Assembly (NCBI GenBank): GCA_037576215.1
Contig: JBANDB010000001.1
Span: forward strand, 310,001 to 374,000
Length of the DNA: 64,000 nucleotides
Reading direction: 5' to 3'
Source of the DNA: Armillaria gallica
Lineage: Eukaryota; Basidiomycota; Agaricomycetes; Agaricales; Physalacriaceae
Part shown: positions 47,753 through 60,500 of the stretch, piece after piece
Layout of the letters: each line of letters begins with the position of its first letter
How positions within the stretch are numbered: position 1 is the first letter of the stretch
Notes under the pieces: model-generated
Databases searched by the model: none
What the model was told of the DNA's origin: nothing
What the model saw: the letters and a program-made list of their open reading frames with translations, nothing else
Position numbers and translations under genes: made by a program

Positions 47753-48719
47753 CTCTGCACGGTGTACACCTAATACCTATTGTAGCTACTGGTGGCCACG
47801 AATAAGTGCCGCCGCGCAAGGGGGTTCCGGACCGTTGTTCCGGAACACCGGGTTGGTCGGTCGGTCGCCTTCGAGGCTGCTTTAAAAAAATCTCTATGGA
47901 AATTTTTTTGTGTTTCTGGAGGGTATATTAGGTGTTATATGGCATGAATTGACTGGATTTATATTAAAAAGTGACTTCACCTCACCTTGCATAAGATACA
48001 AGCTCTCCACGGCTTAGCCAGGAGGTCAAAGGGACATAAGAAAGGTGCAGAGGTCATCCGCGGCAAAAGCCGCTTCTCCCTTTCCGGCAGGGAGGACCGG
48101 CTATGACCGGCAACGTGGTATACCGGGTGGTAGTGTGATTACCAATACCGTATGTTCCGCACATACAGAGTATGTTATTCCCACGGCGTTCGGTCGGTCG
48201 GTCTGACAAGGGCTTTAAAAAAAACCGACTGGGTGTAATTATAAAAAAATCTGAGACCCCCTTGCCGCCGCGTCTCTGTATCGAACGTAAGCGCCAAGAC
48301 CTTTCGCGTAAAAACCACGTGACATTGAGCACGTAGCATCCGGACCGAAGGCCGTTAAAAAAAACCCTCGATTTCCAAAATCTGCCACTCTCTCTCCTTG
48401 GCAGACTTTTAGTCTCTTGAGAGGCAAGCAGTCGAGATTTAAAACCCCCTCTGGCAGAGGTTATCTATCCATCTATCTTTTGTCAAGTATCAAGCGAACC
48501 GCTTCACACCTCTGCGTCAGTGTTCGTCCAATGTTCGTCCCTTTTCAGCTAATTCATGAAACTTTCATCATTCATCGTTCACTTTTATAGTATATCACGT
48601 ATTTGCATTATTCAAGTATTTTATACCTCTGTGCTAAGGACTAAAGTCAGTCGTCTGTTCAACCCAAAAAATACCTGCCAGGATAGCAAACTCATCGCCT
48701 TAACAACGAATCTACCCTA
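47753..48719. other. Intergenic region with repeated GGTC and TTTAAAAAAA modules
   Basis: TTTAAAAAAA-type runs preceded by a GC-rich end occur near 47880, 48213, 48354 and (shorter) 48438. GGTCGGTCGGTC-type runs occur near 47855 and 48193. The segment upstream of the F-box ATG (48500-48719) is ordinary AT-rich sequence with TTTATAGTATA near 48584; I do not assign it as the TATA box. Confidence 0.45.
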
Positions 48720-50234
48720 ATGCCTCCCAAACCCATATGCCCCTGCCGCAAGTGTGGATGCAAGCTCAATAGGCGTGTCGCTGACCGAGGGTCATCATTG
48801 GAAGGACGTCTTCCACAGCTCCTTCGGTCCAACGATGCACCTATCGACGCCGACATAAAAGTTCTGAAAGGATACATAGCCGGCAAGCAGAAATTGCTCA
48901 AGGAACTCAATGCTCACCGTGCAGCACTTTCTACTGCTGAAAAACTCCTGACAACGCTTCTGTCCACACTCAAGTCGGATATCGCACAGTACGAGAAGGC
49001 CGTGCATCCGATCAGACGGCTTCCGCCAGAAGTTCTGTCTGAGATATTTCTCCAATGCATCGACGAAGACGGCACGGAGAACGAAGCTTCTAGATACTTA
49101 GACGAAGCGCCGCTCCGTCCGAAGAGTTCTTTGGATCCTTCACAGTGTCCATGGACGCTATCGAAGGTCTGCAGCAAATGGCGTGCCATATCGCTATCCT
49201 TTCCCCGTCTTTGGTCCAACATACACCTCCACGTTCGAGATAAGAAGCCTCGGCAATTTATTCGCACCCTGAATCTACAGCTCCACCGCTCAGGCACACA
49301 CCCACTGAAAGTCGCATTCACGGTATCCCCTTTTATGAAGGATCTCCCTCCCATCACTGAAGTTCTCATCTCGTCATGCATGCGATGGAAGACGCTCTTT
49401 TTGTCAATTCCTGAAATTTGCATGTCTCAAATCGCCCACATCGAAGGATCTCTCCCCATTCTCAGCGCGCTATACGTCTTGCCGCCAGTTTCATATTCTA
49501 CGACTGGAGAGTCCTTCACATTCCATAACACCCCATCCCTTCGCACAATTGGTGGTGATGTCAACATATTGGGGTGCTGTAACCTTCCCTGGACTCAGAT
49601 CAAGAGCGTCATATACCCGCGCTCGGTTGGAGCACGAATGAATTTCCCTTTCCTAGAACATATCCATTCGTCTATCGAGCACTGGGAGATGTTCGCTTCC
49701 CCGAAGGACACCATCCCCCCGAATACGATGGCCATCACAGCTCCCCGTCTCGTATCCTTGGATATTCATATCTACACGTTCGGCGTGTCCTCGTCCATTC
49801 TAGACCATCTTATTTTACCCAGTCTTCGGAGTTTTTCCACCAGTGATGACTCCCGGGGTGTTGCTGCGCTCGTCAAACGATCCAAATGCGCCCTCCAGAA
49901 ACTGGAAATAGGAACAGCCCGGTCTACTCTGGAGTGTCAAAAACTCCTGGCTGCGATGCCCGCCTCCTTGGAGACCTTCAACGCCACCGTATATAGGAAC
50001 AGAGGATATGGCGAGGACGACTTGGGGAAGCTTATGTCAGCGACTTCACATATACAGCACTTGAAGTCTGTCGACCTGACATATAGGGCTGGGCCTCCTG
50101 GGTATAATAGGAACCTGAGGATTACCGTCCTGGACACAGAATATCCCGTCCTGACAGTAAAAGTTATGGCGTTGCCTGCCACGTCCTCTTTATGGAGTGA
50201 TTCGGATTCGACGGACTTTGACTCTGACGAGTGA
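48720..50234 (+). CDS. F-box domain protein (504 aa), single exon
   Basis: The frame opens at ATG 48720 and closes at TGA 50232-50234 with no intron. The N-terminus has CPCRKCGC (Cys 7, 9, 12, 14), then a helical, probably coiled-coil stretch (about 45-93), then the F-box core PIRRLPPEVLSEIFLQC (about 97-113). A WTLSKVCSKWRAISLSFPRLWSNI segment follows, as is usual in Agaricomycete F-box proteins. The remaining 330 residues are leucine-rich and presumably form the target-binding domain; the last residues are acidic (SDSDSTDFDSDE). By family, it would dock to Skp1 in an SCF ubiquitin ligase; the substrate is unknown. These genes form very large families in mushrooms. The stretch is clearly intact between decayed neighbours. 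Confidence 0.92.
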   Translation: MPPKPICPCRKCGCKLNRRVADRGSSLEGRLPQLLRSNDAPIDADIKVLKGYIAGKQKLLKELNAHRAALSTAEKLLTTLLSTLKSDIAQYEKAVHPIRRLPPEVLSEIFLQCIDEDGTENEASRYLDEAPLRPKSSLDPSQCPWTLSKVCSKWRAISLSFPRLWSNIHLHVRDKKPRQFIRTLNLQLHRSGTHPLKVAFTVSPFMKDLPPITEVLISSCMRWKTLFLSIPEICMSQIAHIEGSLPILSALYVLPPVSYSTTGESFTFHNTPSLRTIGGDVNILGCCNLPWTQIKSVIYPRSVGARMNFPFLEHIHSSIEHWEMFASPKDTIPPNTMAITAPRLVSLDIHIYTFGVSSSILDHLILPSLRSFSTSDDSRGVAALVKRSKCALQKLEIGTARSTLECQKLLAAMPASLETFNATVYRNRGYGEDDLGKLMSATSHIQHLKSVDLTYRAGPPGYNRNLRITVLDTEYPVLTVKVMALPATSSLWSDSDSTDFDSDE

Positions 50235-53200
50235 CTTCTAGTAAGGGAATGTAGACGATTACTTGTACATGCTGGTATGTTTATTATCAGTATGCGAGAA
50301 CGTCCAGAGTTTTCAGACCATGATTACCTTGTTCTCTTTACTAGCCGCGACAAGTTGAATTTATGAAAGCGCCTGGGAGCCCAGGTTTTCGAGGCGAAAG
50401 AGCGTGATGATGACAAGCCTGCAGCGTTAGTTAGCCATGAAAGAACAAGGACTCACGCGCGCTTGCTATTCCCGGGTCGGTGTTATTATTGGGACCTAGC
50501 TTCAGGATTCATATATCGAGTCCTAAGGGATCCCGTGATAGGCTGGCCTATCTTGACATCCTCTACTGTTTCGTTCCGTCTACCGGCTAGTCTCAGCAAC
50601 GGCGATCTTCAAAATACAGCCCATTGACACACCTACAATGAGACAGCATCTTGCTGAGCATCGTAGTTCAGTTACGCATGTTTTGTCCAACAAACGTGAA
50701 TCACCCATTATAAACAATGCAAGATTTTCAGCCTATGGCCCGCCGTATTACCAAGTATTCCAAGACTTGAATCCAACCGAACCCTTTTATCTGTCCTTAG
50801 CTCCGCAAGAATGGGTCAAACTGGGATGGCGTCCACGCGCTTATCCTCCCAAAGTTTATTTCTGCCTCTGGATCAGCACTCCAGGTAAGTATCTCCTGGA
50901 CATACCGTCTGGAATGATGCTACGATGTCAAATGACGATGCTACACGACGACGGCTGGACCGTGCCGTGTAATCCTACCTACCTACGTGAGAACGAAATG
51001 AAAGGTACAGCAATTCATAAACGATCTGCATCCCATATCTCATTGAATGAAAACATTGTCCATTCTCCGTCAAGCTGCTGGCGACGATGGAGTATGGGCT
51101 AGGCAAGAGCTCCTGTCGAGCGAAAAGCGAAGAGTTGGTGTGAATCAGCATTTCGCTGAGACGTAAATCTCATCATACATGATGTGATGCTTCGGGTTTC
51201 CAACAGTCGTAAAGAGCGGCGGAAGGTGTTCGTCCACCCCGTTCCCGAGAAATCGACCACCTTGGATACAAGCATAGATACAAAGTAACCATGCTTCTCC
51301 ATAGCCAGTGATACCACCAGATACACAGAATGGCATCGCTCGGTAGGAGCTTGCCTGGTGATCGCTGTTCTTCGAGATAACGGCCTCGATGTTGTGGTGA
51401 TTGGAATATGCGTGTCCACGTCCAGTCGTTGAAACGCCACGGATGAAAGTGCATACCGAGACTAGCTGATTGTTTTCGAGCTGGGAGCATGAAGCGGCCG
51501 AAGACTGGTCGCCTCTCCGCAAAAGTTAAAGAAGTTGCTGTAAGCTCTTGGCGTTGTATGCTATAAACGGCAAGCCTACACTGCAAGAGTCGGCATAGCT
51601 AGCGGGGCGAAGGGTGATATTAACGATGACGACAAAAGGCAGAATTGCGACACCGGTGACAATTAAGTGGCAGACGATGGACGCGCCCGATGGTCCGAGT
51701 GGTCCTTCGATAGTTGGCCCCGAATGTGCCCTGTTAGGCAGAAAATGATGTACCGCAGTATGCATGGAGACGAGATCGTTATGGACAGGATCAACCAGAA
51801 CGACTCATAGGATTCTTTTCCCTCATCCAAATGGACGTCGCCTCGATACCAGGGAGTCTCAACAGCCTTTCGGTCCAGGAATTACTCCGTCCTGCCGGCG
51901 TTTCCATGTCTGTTGGTCTGGGTGTTACACGGCGTGTCGGGAAACCGTACAAAAAGGGACGGCTGCTGGCAGCAAAGAAATTGGCAGATTGTTAATCATG
52001 GAGTACACGACGGGTAGCCTTTTCAAGCACCGTTGCTGTTATTGATGGCAACGGCCACAGCAACAGTCGTAGTGCCCCCTGCAGGCCCTCGAAGTGGTGG
52101 GTGGAGCGTAGTCCGGGCGTCCGCATCAGTCATCATTTGACGTTGAATGTAAACAGAGAATTTAGCATAGTAAGGTTTCGAGGTTCTGACGGTATCTGAA
52201 ACATCGATTTATCAGTTCGAGATACGTCCGTGACAGAATGTCCGCGTACTAGCATGTAATTCACAAGATGTAGCACCGTTCGGGCAGAGCTTTCGTGAGA
52301 TAATGGTCTCAATGTTGATATGAACGTAACACTTGGCGGCGACCGGCACTAGTCTCCACGTTCACATCGAATTGCACGGAAAAGAGTGTGATACGGGGCG
52401 GCGTCAAGACTATGAACCAAATGTCGGGCCCACTCTTTATTAGGCTGTCATCTCCTCTGACTGCTGCAGTGAAACATGTATGCTCTTGGTTACCGTAGGA
52501 CCTAGTCTTGCCAATGAGATTCTTGCTTGCGAGGATAAAAGATATTACATACCTGTTCTCTTGATTGGTATTGCCAGTAAGGCCATTGCGACATGCAAGC
52601 ACAAGGTGTGCCTCTACTTCTACCGCAGAAGTTTGTATTCTGAACGTTGCATTCAGGCGTGCCGTTAAAGCAAGGGACACAAACGATAGGGGTACGATGG
52701 GCGGCAAGCGTTCGAAGAAGCGTCAACAGTAAAATAGCGATGCGGGGGATGGTGACAATCACAACAGAGATGAAGGGTAGAATTGCACAACGCCAACAGC
52801 AACTGGGAGGGAGAAAACGGACGGGCCAAACGAGCCTTCGATAAAAAGTCGCCCCGCCTGGCGGGGTGGAACGTTATCTCGCATGACGGCTGTAGCGACC
52901 AACAAGGTCGCCGTAGAGAGGAGTAGCCATAATGCATAATAATGTCGGCAACTTCTTCAAGGCATCGAAATGAAGGTGGTCACGATACCAGTCATTCCAT
53001 ATGTTCAACCCGTTCACAAAGCTCCCTTCCCTCTTTGGTCTCCCGCATTGCCAGTCGGAATATCTTGCAAAAGGCGCAGGTGCTCCTTCAATTGAAGGCT
53101 ACAAATCGACGTGTTGATCATGGAGTGCGTATCTGTCTCCTATTTCCAAGCACGGCATGCTAGGTCGTGATAGAATGTGGGTGTTGGTCGTGATAGATGC

Positions 53201-55158
53201 GGCAGCGATAACGACAGCGATGAAGGACGGAGCTCCAGGCCACCAGTGGAAGGTGAGGGACAGGTGAAACGAACTGAGCAGTCCCTTTATGAAGAGCAGT
53301 GGACCATAATGCGAATGGTCTGCCCAGCGAGTCCCAATGCCCTTTCCATTGAACATCGTTTCCCCCACACCGCTTAGAGGTCTGGGCGTCGTAGAGGGTG
53401 ATATCTCAGTCCGAACGATGCATAGCTGCAGTCATGAGATAGAGGAACAAAAGGAGAAGAAAATTAGCGCACACGTCTGCCGATATTCCCGACCAGAATG
53501 CTATTTCTTCATCACGTCACTGTGGTCATCGACACCGATATACAGCCTGTTCGGAATCTGCTTGGACCGGAGAGCTCAGGGATATGCCGAGTTCGTAATT
53601 AACGCGGCTGTGTGCCATGCTATGTATACAACATCAATGCGTTTCCGTAACACAAAAGAAGAATAAGTATCTCACCTTAACTGAATGCGTAAGGAACAGT
53701 GCGTGATCCAAGGTTCTAATCGTCGCAGACATATAGCTATTTACCACTGCATACACCTGCTGAGCAGGCTGTAGCTTCTTTTGACAGCGATGTTTGTGGT
53801 ACAATTGAATGTGAACGTTGGAACGAGGGTGGGGTTCGGTTGGTCGGTCCGATTATCTCCGAAAAACACCTTAGAGAAGCTAAGCCAAGGCCTTGGCATG
53901 GTCTCAGCATCTCATCATCCTAGTACGTCGATATGTTCAGGTATCCTGCATCCCCCCTTCAGCGGCTCTCTGTTGTCTGTGACTGTTTCACGCTGCTATT
54001 ACCTTCAGTCATTGCTTTCGTGAAGATTGTGGCTACTTCGCGAATGGTGGTATGGCTCTAGACGGGCCGTAGCAACAGGGCTATATAATAATGATGCACA
54101 CTACATTTACGTCGTCTGTTCTACGGCTCCATGATACCACTACTTGTTTCTGCTGGAGGACCTGGTCTTACATTTCTTCCCCTTCGCATGCGTTGCCATC
54201 CGGCGCCAAGGTAGAGCTATCTTCTTTCAAGTATTCCCCGCCTTATCAACAAAAATAGAAGCATGGAATTTCTCAGCGCCTAAGGTCACTCCGGCTTAGC
54301 TGTCAATTCCGTGCATAGCCTGTGAGAGGAAACAGATTCCTTGTTTTATCGACGCGATGTTTTAGATCTGCCAGACCTATCCTCCCTGATGCATCGCTTT
54401 TTTCGAAGAAGTCAAGAGACGAATGAAGTACTCCGCTCTGGGTTTTGTAACAGGTAAGGTAGATATCCGAATGCTTCCATCCGGACAACTTGAACTCAGA
54501 GTAAATTTCTCAATCAAGGTGGTCCGCTGTTATATCTCTCCGATATCCCTCTATAATGTATGGCTTCCCGATCTTCCATTCGACACTTCAGACGACTTCA
54601 TTCGAGAATGAATCATGAATCACGAGATTGGATTCATCCGAAAACGTGCCTTGTCCTCGTTGGCATGAAGAATTTTCCAGTGGGTTGTTTGAATTGACTT
54701 GCTCGTTCGGCGCGAAACTTCCTGGAATATTTGATCGCAACATACGGAACTAAAGTGTTTTCCTTTATTTTGTGTATGATAGAAGCATGCCAGCTCCCGC
54801 ACCCTTCTATTCTCAGCTACTACTTGGCTGTCTGCATTCCCGGGTCTTCGAGCTGTATGCTGGACAACTTAAATATAGAACTCACTCCCGCCTTGATAGC
54901 GTCATAATGAGTCATTCCCTATCATTATAACTGGGGAATCTGCGACTCCTCCTCCGATGGATCAAGTCGGAGGCGCGATCCCGGGTCCTTCTCTCGATAC
55001 AGCTTACAATGACCATGAAAAATGTCGTTTGCGGCCTCAACTGCCCATGAAGCAGTAGACCATCGTCTTTCGTTTCGGATAAAGAGAGTGCGATGTCTGG
55101 TGTCCTCGATCTAAGCTTCTCTCAGCCTTGTGCTAAATCCTTTTACTCTATCCACGCA
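50235..55158. other. Decayed duplicated block, second copy (51-55 kb)
   Basis: No intact gene is seen. On the minus strand, 51605-51700 reads VTGVAILPFVVIVNIT, and 51490-51600 has CGLAVY-type sequence related in inverted orientation to plus-strand 59540-59650 (GGCTTGCCGTTTATA(G/C)C in both). 52305-52400 on the minus strand repeats the HIN(I/V)E-type segment seen near 5870. 52850-54870 parallels 43230-44900. These look like multiple decayed copies of a multi-exon membrane-protein gene type. Confidence 0.45.
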
Positions 55159-55672
55159 ATGTGTTGCCGTCGTCAGTGAGCATATATCACCACTGCATCA
55201 CTCTAGCTTCAGCTCACCGACGCTGTGAAGTGTCAGAAATGTCTACCTACGATGTGGCCATACTATCAACCTCGTATGTCGTTGACATTCTGACGTAGCT
55301 GTCTTTACTAATCGTCGTAAATTCAGCCCGAACAAATTGTACGACAAATCCTAAACGATATTATTTGTCTCGATCTTGACATTGAATACTCCTAGATTCA
55401 ATGCGAGAAGTCTAACTGCAGGTTCAGTCTCTTCCATCCTGCGAGTTGTAAACCACCAGGTTGTCTACAGACCTGTTGGCAGTAGTGTGTATAAAGTGGC
55501 TGGCTCGAATTACCTTCTTGCTAACCCAAATTCTACAGCCTTCGCTATCCAGAGCAGTATTGTATGCCTTGCGATTTTTCTGCTTTTCACGCTAATATCA
55601 ATGACAGCCCCCAATATCAACGGGTATTGTCCCTCTTGCTCCCAGTACATGCAGTACCAAGGCTACAATTGA
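55159..55672 (+). CDS. Six-exon cysteine-rich small protein, copy E (82 aa)
   Basis: Exons: 55159-55175, 55231-55273, 55327-55338, 55396-55484, 55539-55561, 55608-55672. The introns are GT-AG with standard family exon lengths. The start reads MCCRRH: the second Arg codon (CGC in others) is TGC, adding a Cys. The microexon encodes PEQI instead of PEEI. The remaining pattern is kept (CGH, CEKSNCRFS, CKPPGC, TCWQY, YPEQYSP, YCPSC), with a Gln/Tyr-rich end. No stop or frame defect. The upstream box is GGATAAAG, weaker than in copies A and D. Confidence 0.8.
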
Positions 55673-56513
55673 TGAAAAAGAACTCTAGCATGTTCTTCGA
55701 AATTAACACGTCGAAATACACAGACTCACCACAATCATTTCGACTTCAAGCCTCAGAGTAATCTATTTCTGCACATAACTAATACTGGTCAAGACCCCGT
55801 AACTTAGTAGAGAACAATATAGATACTATAATCGAGGGCTTCTATCATTGTCACAGCGTCTCGAAGCGCTTGACGATCTATAGTGCTGCGCCCTATAATG
55901 AAGATTTACGGTTGGCACTGAGCGTTAACCTTGATCGGCATCGATCAGTGAGTCAATCGAATCGATTTTTGTTATCGAATAGGTGGAAGGGAGCGAAAAA
56001 GTTGACCATTGCACTAGGGAAGGCGAGTTAAAGAGCCTTCGTCCTGGTGAATATGAGTATGGGCCCAGAGGAGGGGTACGTCTTGTCGAGATAAACTGCT
56101 ATGGCAGCAGAGTCGCAGCGCTAGTAGAGCCGTGTAGCAGGCGGAGGCACCATCGGGCTCCGTGCTAGTGGGTGCAGCGCCGATGCTTTTGGCTAGGCAT
56201 CGACGTTGGGGAGCTCGGCATGGACCATTTGATAAGACAGAATTTTGGGGTTTAAGGCTTACCTATCATTAACTGGTTAGTTTCATGGCGCGCCTTCAAC
56301 AAGATATCCGTGTACCTAGTCCGCCAGGTTATCATAGTCCCTGTGGCTGGCTTGGTCGGAAGGTCACACAGATAAATAATGCTGGGACTTTACTACGACT
56401 GCAGAAAATTCCATGCAGCTTAAGTCAACTACATACGATACTTTGGACGAAGCTTACCGAGGAGCAGTCACGGCATTCAGCAGGTAGAGTCTTTGTCATT
56501 TCCACAACGTTAT
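55673..56513. other. Duplicated flank of copy E, no gene
   Basis: 55865-55935 parallels 45905-45965 downstream of copy D (CGCTTGACGATC(A/T)ATAGTGCT). 56080-56230 parallels 46660-46800. No coding region is supported. Confidence 0.5.
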
Positions 56514-57549
56514 TGCCCTTTCGAGAAAAGTTGGCGGTGAGGCTCCAACCAAACAGAAAGCCGCGGTATCTTCTTAATCTTCGACGAGCCATATCTCGCT
56601 CAACTCTTATCCGTTTCCTTCGAAAGTAGGCTCATTCAAACCCGTTTTCTGTCTACTTTAACGCCCCGTACTCTTTTCGTAAACACGACGTGGTATTATG
56701 ATCGACATCTTGACCACCCTCTTCAAGGGTCTGCAAGCCGTAACTCCTTGAATAAAATTTCTGGAGCCTTCGTTTCTGTATATAGGGCATGTACTCATGT
56801 TTAGGTAGATAGCCCCAGCCCAAAATTTGAGACCACTTTTGTAGAACCACAACACAGCCCCGATTATGCATCACCACTGTCTTTCTCTTACCACCATCAT
56901 GCCTCACGGAAAGCCATTATCTGATGATCTCTCTTACTATGGCTCGTACACATCACCTTGAAGAGATAATCCTGCGGATTGGTCAAAAACGACGTACAAT
57001 TGAATGCATTCTTTCAGACTACCGGAAAAGAGAAACAGTCATGCGGCAGCACCTTAGCAGCTGGCTGACGTTTCTTCCTGATGCTGCTTCCTATTTCTCT
57101 TATTGCCCATGTTGAGTATGGTGTTCAATACAGTGCCGTATCGAGCAGGAGAAGTTGCTGACTGTCAAAACGAAGAAATTTGAAAAGGGTCAGACTTCCA
57201 CCCTGAATATTATGGGCTAGGAGACATAATCAACGAAAATAATACTGGGGCCATCTACCTAAACATGAATACATGCCCTATATACAGAAACGAAGGCTCC
57301 AGAAATTTTATTCAAGGAGTTACGGCTTGCAGACCCTTGAAGAGGGTGGTCAAAATGTCGATCATAATACCACGTCGTGTTTACAAAAAGAGTATGGGGC
57401 GTTATAGTAGACAGAAAACGGGTCTGAATGAGCCTACTTTAGAAGGAAACGGATAAGAGTTGAGCAAGATATGGCTCGTCGAAGGTTGAGAAGATACCGC
57501 GGCTATTTGTTTGGTTGGAGCCTCACCGCCAACTTTTCTCGAAAGGGCA
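56514..57549. mobile_element. 1.04-kb element with 305-bp inverted arms
   Basis: The left arm 56514-56818 and the right arm 57245-57549 are inverted copies of each other, with roughly 15 differences over 305 bp by eye, mostly transitions. They enclose a 426-bp loop. The arms start TGCCCTTT and contain CTTGACCACCCTC- or ACCTAAACATGA-type sequence in mirror image. The related 47-kb copy of this duplicated block lacks the arms at the matching place (about 47095-47120), so this is an insertion or a local inverted duplication after the block duplicated. A minus-strand frame in the left arm (YLPKHEYMPYIQKRRLQ) continues into the loop, suggesting the sequence once coded for part of a protein. Family unknown. 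Confidence 0.75.
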
Positions 57550-60500
57550 CATCGTACTCTGCCGCCAAGGAGAAACGGGTGAGATTTACTTATTCGGACG
57601 ATACGCATCGTGTAATGGCTGACTCGGACTAGTCTTACACGTAAGATTGAGTAGACATACAATAAACGATGAAAAGTAACTTACGAAATTCTTAGACTAC
57701 AGTATGTGGCAGATTGATTATTCAGAAGCACGAAAGGATGAAATAGAGCCGACGAATGACGGTTGGAAGTAAAGTGGCTGCGTCGGCGTTTGCCGAAAGT
57801 TGTCGTTTCCTTCCACCGCCATGACATTCACAACAACATGACCAGTACGGGCTGCCATCATCAACGGGCTCTATTCTTCTATACGATGGACACTGCGATG
57901 CTCCTCTCACCTTCCAGCGCGTTGATACGAGAAAGTATGTCCAGAATGTGTACCACAGCGATAGGTGCCTTTTCGGTACCTTGCTAGGCTTGCCTGAGCC
58001 AGATCCGATGGCAATATTGAAGGCCTCGATTAACCTGACAGATGCTCGCTATGGTATGTCAGCGTAGGAATAGGCGCCAGCATTGAGGATGCGAAGCATA
58101 GCTAGGTGCGTCTTTCCTTTCCTATATCGCCTCCCGCAATAATTCCAGCCACCAGATACGTGCAATGCTCTCACAAGCATTCTCTTGAATAATCGCTCCT
58201 TTGCGTGGCTCGTCACTGGTACGTACGTGAGCTTTTAACTGCATATATACGTCTTCATGGCCGCTATAGAGACACTAACCTCGTTTCGCGTCGCGTTCTT
58301 GATAAGACAGCGCAGGAATCTATAAAAAATGAATTTTACAATCCAGTACGCGTCTCTCTCTGCGTGCGTCCTCTCAGATACTGACTCGGCACAGACAGTA
58401 GAATCATGGTCAGCTCCGGGTCGCGTCGATACTATTACGAACAAATACGTATGAAGCTACCGCAGATGCACGCCTTTTCGGCACCCTACCTGAGCGGGCC
58501 CGGCATCGCCATCGAAGACCTCAACTAACCTTGCGGATACTTGACATGGCGAGTCAACGCGAGCAAAATTGCCAGGATTAAGGACGCATAAGGGAGATAC
58601 GGACGTTAACATTGAAAATTTGTAGGCTAGCGGAAGTTCGGCAGATCGTGCGTTGATTAACTTCTTTTTATCTCTCAATCTCATGCATACTTACAGCTCT
58701 TTATGCCATCGTTCGGACAGTGATATCTCCGTCTACCAATCTGGCTTGTATAACGACCGGGACCTACACACTCAGCTATAGTCATGACCGAGTGATTGCT
58801 TGGAAAAGTCGTACAGCAATCCTATGTGCTCTCTGCCAGCAACAAGCCGTCGATTTCCAGTCTTCAACCGACCATGAAGCACCGCCGCTTTTCGGCGAGA
58901 TTCTCTTGCACCGTGTGTCACTTATATCACGGCGAGACACGAGAGTTCCAGGAAAGCTGCAAACGGAAAGGTCACTGGACTCTGACCTACGCAGTGGCGA
59001 AGATGCTGGACAGTGGGAAGGAAAGAGTTAATGGAACGTTACCGTCGACCTCTCCGTAACAATCTCGTCGGCGACTACAAACGTACTGCCGGGTAACGCT
59101 TCGCTCGGCAAGCGGATCAAAGACCACTCACCTCATTTGGCCTCCTCTTGACCTCCTTCATTCTTGTACAGCTCGCGTTCTTCCGCGAAAACCGAAGTCA
59201 GCCTGCCATCATCCCCGTCGTCTTAGCTTCCTTTTCTATCCAACATAGACAATGTATCGGCAGATATTGTGACTGCCGAATCCACAGGTCCCAAGGGACA
59301 ATGATGCAGCCTATTCCGCATTTGGGCTTCGTAGCGCGACCTGTTTTGCAGCGCCGTAATAACACATACATGCAATGCACCGTATGTTGGAAAAACAAAG
59401 GAAGGGTGCGCAATCGGGTTTCCCTTGCAGACCCCGATTATCATAATCAAAACTGGTTCCTAGGAGGTATCATGGTCCCTTGAATCCATTTTCTTAACAG
59501 CCCTGACACACCAGCCAGAGGAAAAGACGGATATCATGCAGCTCGCCAGCTGTATTGACCCTTGTCTGCGGGCTTGCCGTTTATACCCTACAACGGCAGG
59601 AACTTGCAGCAACTCCCGCGGAGACGAGGCCGGTCTTCCGCCGCTTCACACTTTGCATATGCGCACTTTCTGCTATAGTAGAGCCCCTCACTCTTCGACC
59701 TCCCGGCTTAGCCTTCTGCCTTGTCGTAGTTCAAAGCAAGAAAGGCTCCATCGCAACCAGTGCCTTGACGGGGAATTTTGCCTGGCCGCAACGTGTTGTC
59801 AAACTGCGGAGGAGGGAAAGAACCGCTCAACATTATCAGCGGGTTCTTTTCAAGAAGCCGGTAAGTTTGTGTAGATGTCTACCTAGTTGTGCCTGTCTCA
59901 TTGGGTCGCAGGATAAGACCACTAGTATATTTTAATATCGACCTTTTTGTTGAACAAGTCTATGTAGCAGATAGGAACAAACAATCGAAGGTGCTCCGAA
60001 TCATGCGGACTGCCCTTTTGTGAGGCGGTGCCTCAGACGACTCATCCGATGTTGCTCAAAGACGGTCCACTGCATTCTCTGCTCATGGATATCCGACCCT
60101 CCCTGTTTGTTGGCCGGGAGGGTCACTTCGTATCAGGCCCCAGTACACCTCATTCCTTCTCTTTCAACGGAGTGCGGCGGTTGCGGATCATTGATGCATT
60201 CCGTACCTTCCATTTCACTCTCACGTCGACGTCGAGCCCGACGTAGCGGCTTCTACACTGACCTTATCGACGTCCCAGACGAATCTAGCCAACAAATCCT
60301 ACCCCTCTTCTGGGTGCATGCTGACGCTCTTTTTCTGACATTCTCCCACGGGAGCACAGTAATCACATTGTATGCAAAGGAGATGTCGAGTGGGAGTGAT
60401 GATTCGGGAAAATGAGAAAGAGCAAGTGCTCTAAATAAACCGCGTGCAATGCTGTCACGGGGAACGAACTGTTATCCGCTGACACGGTAGTTGACTGTGG

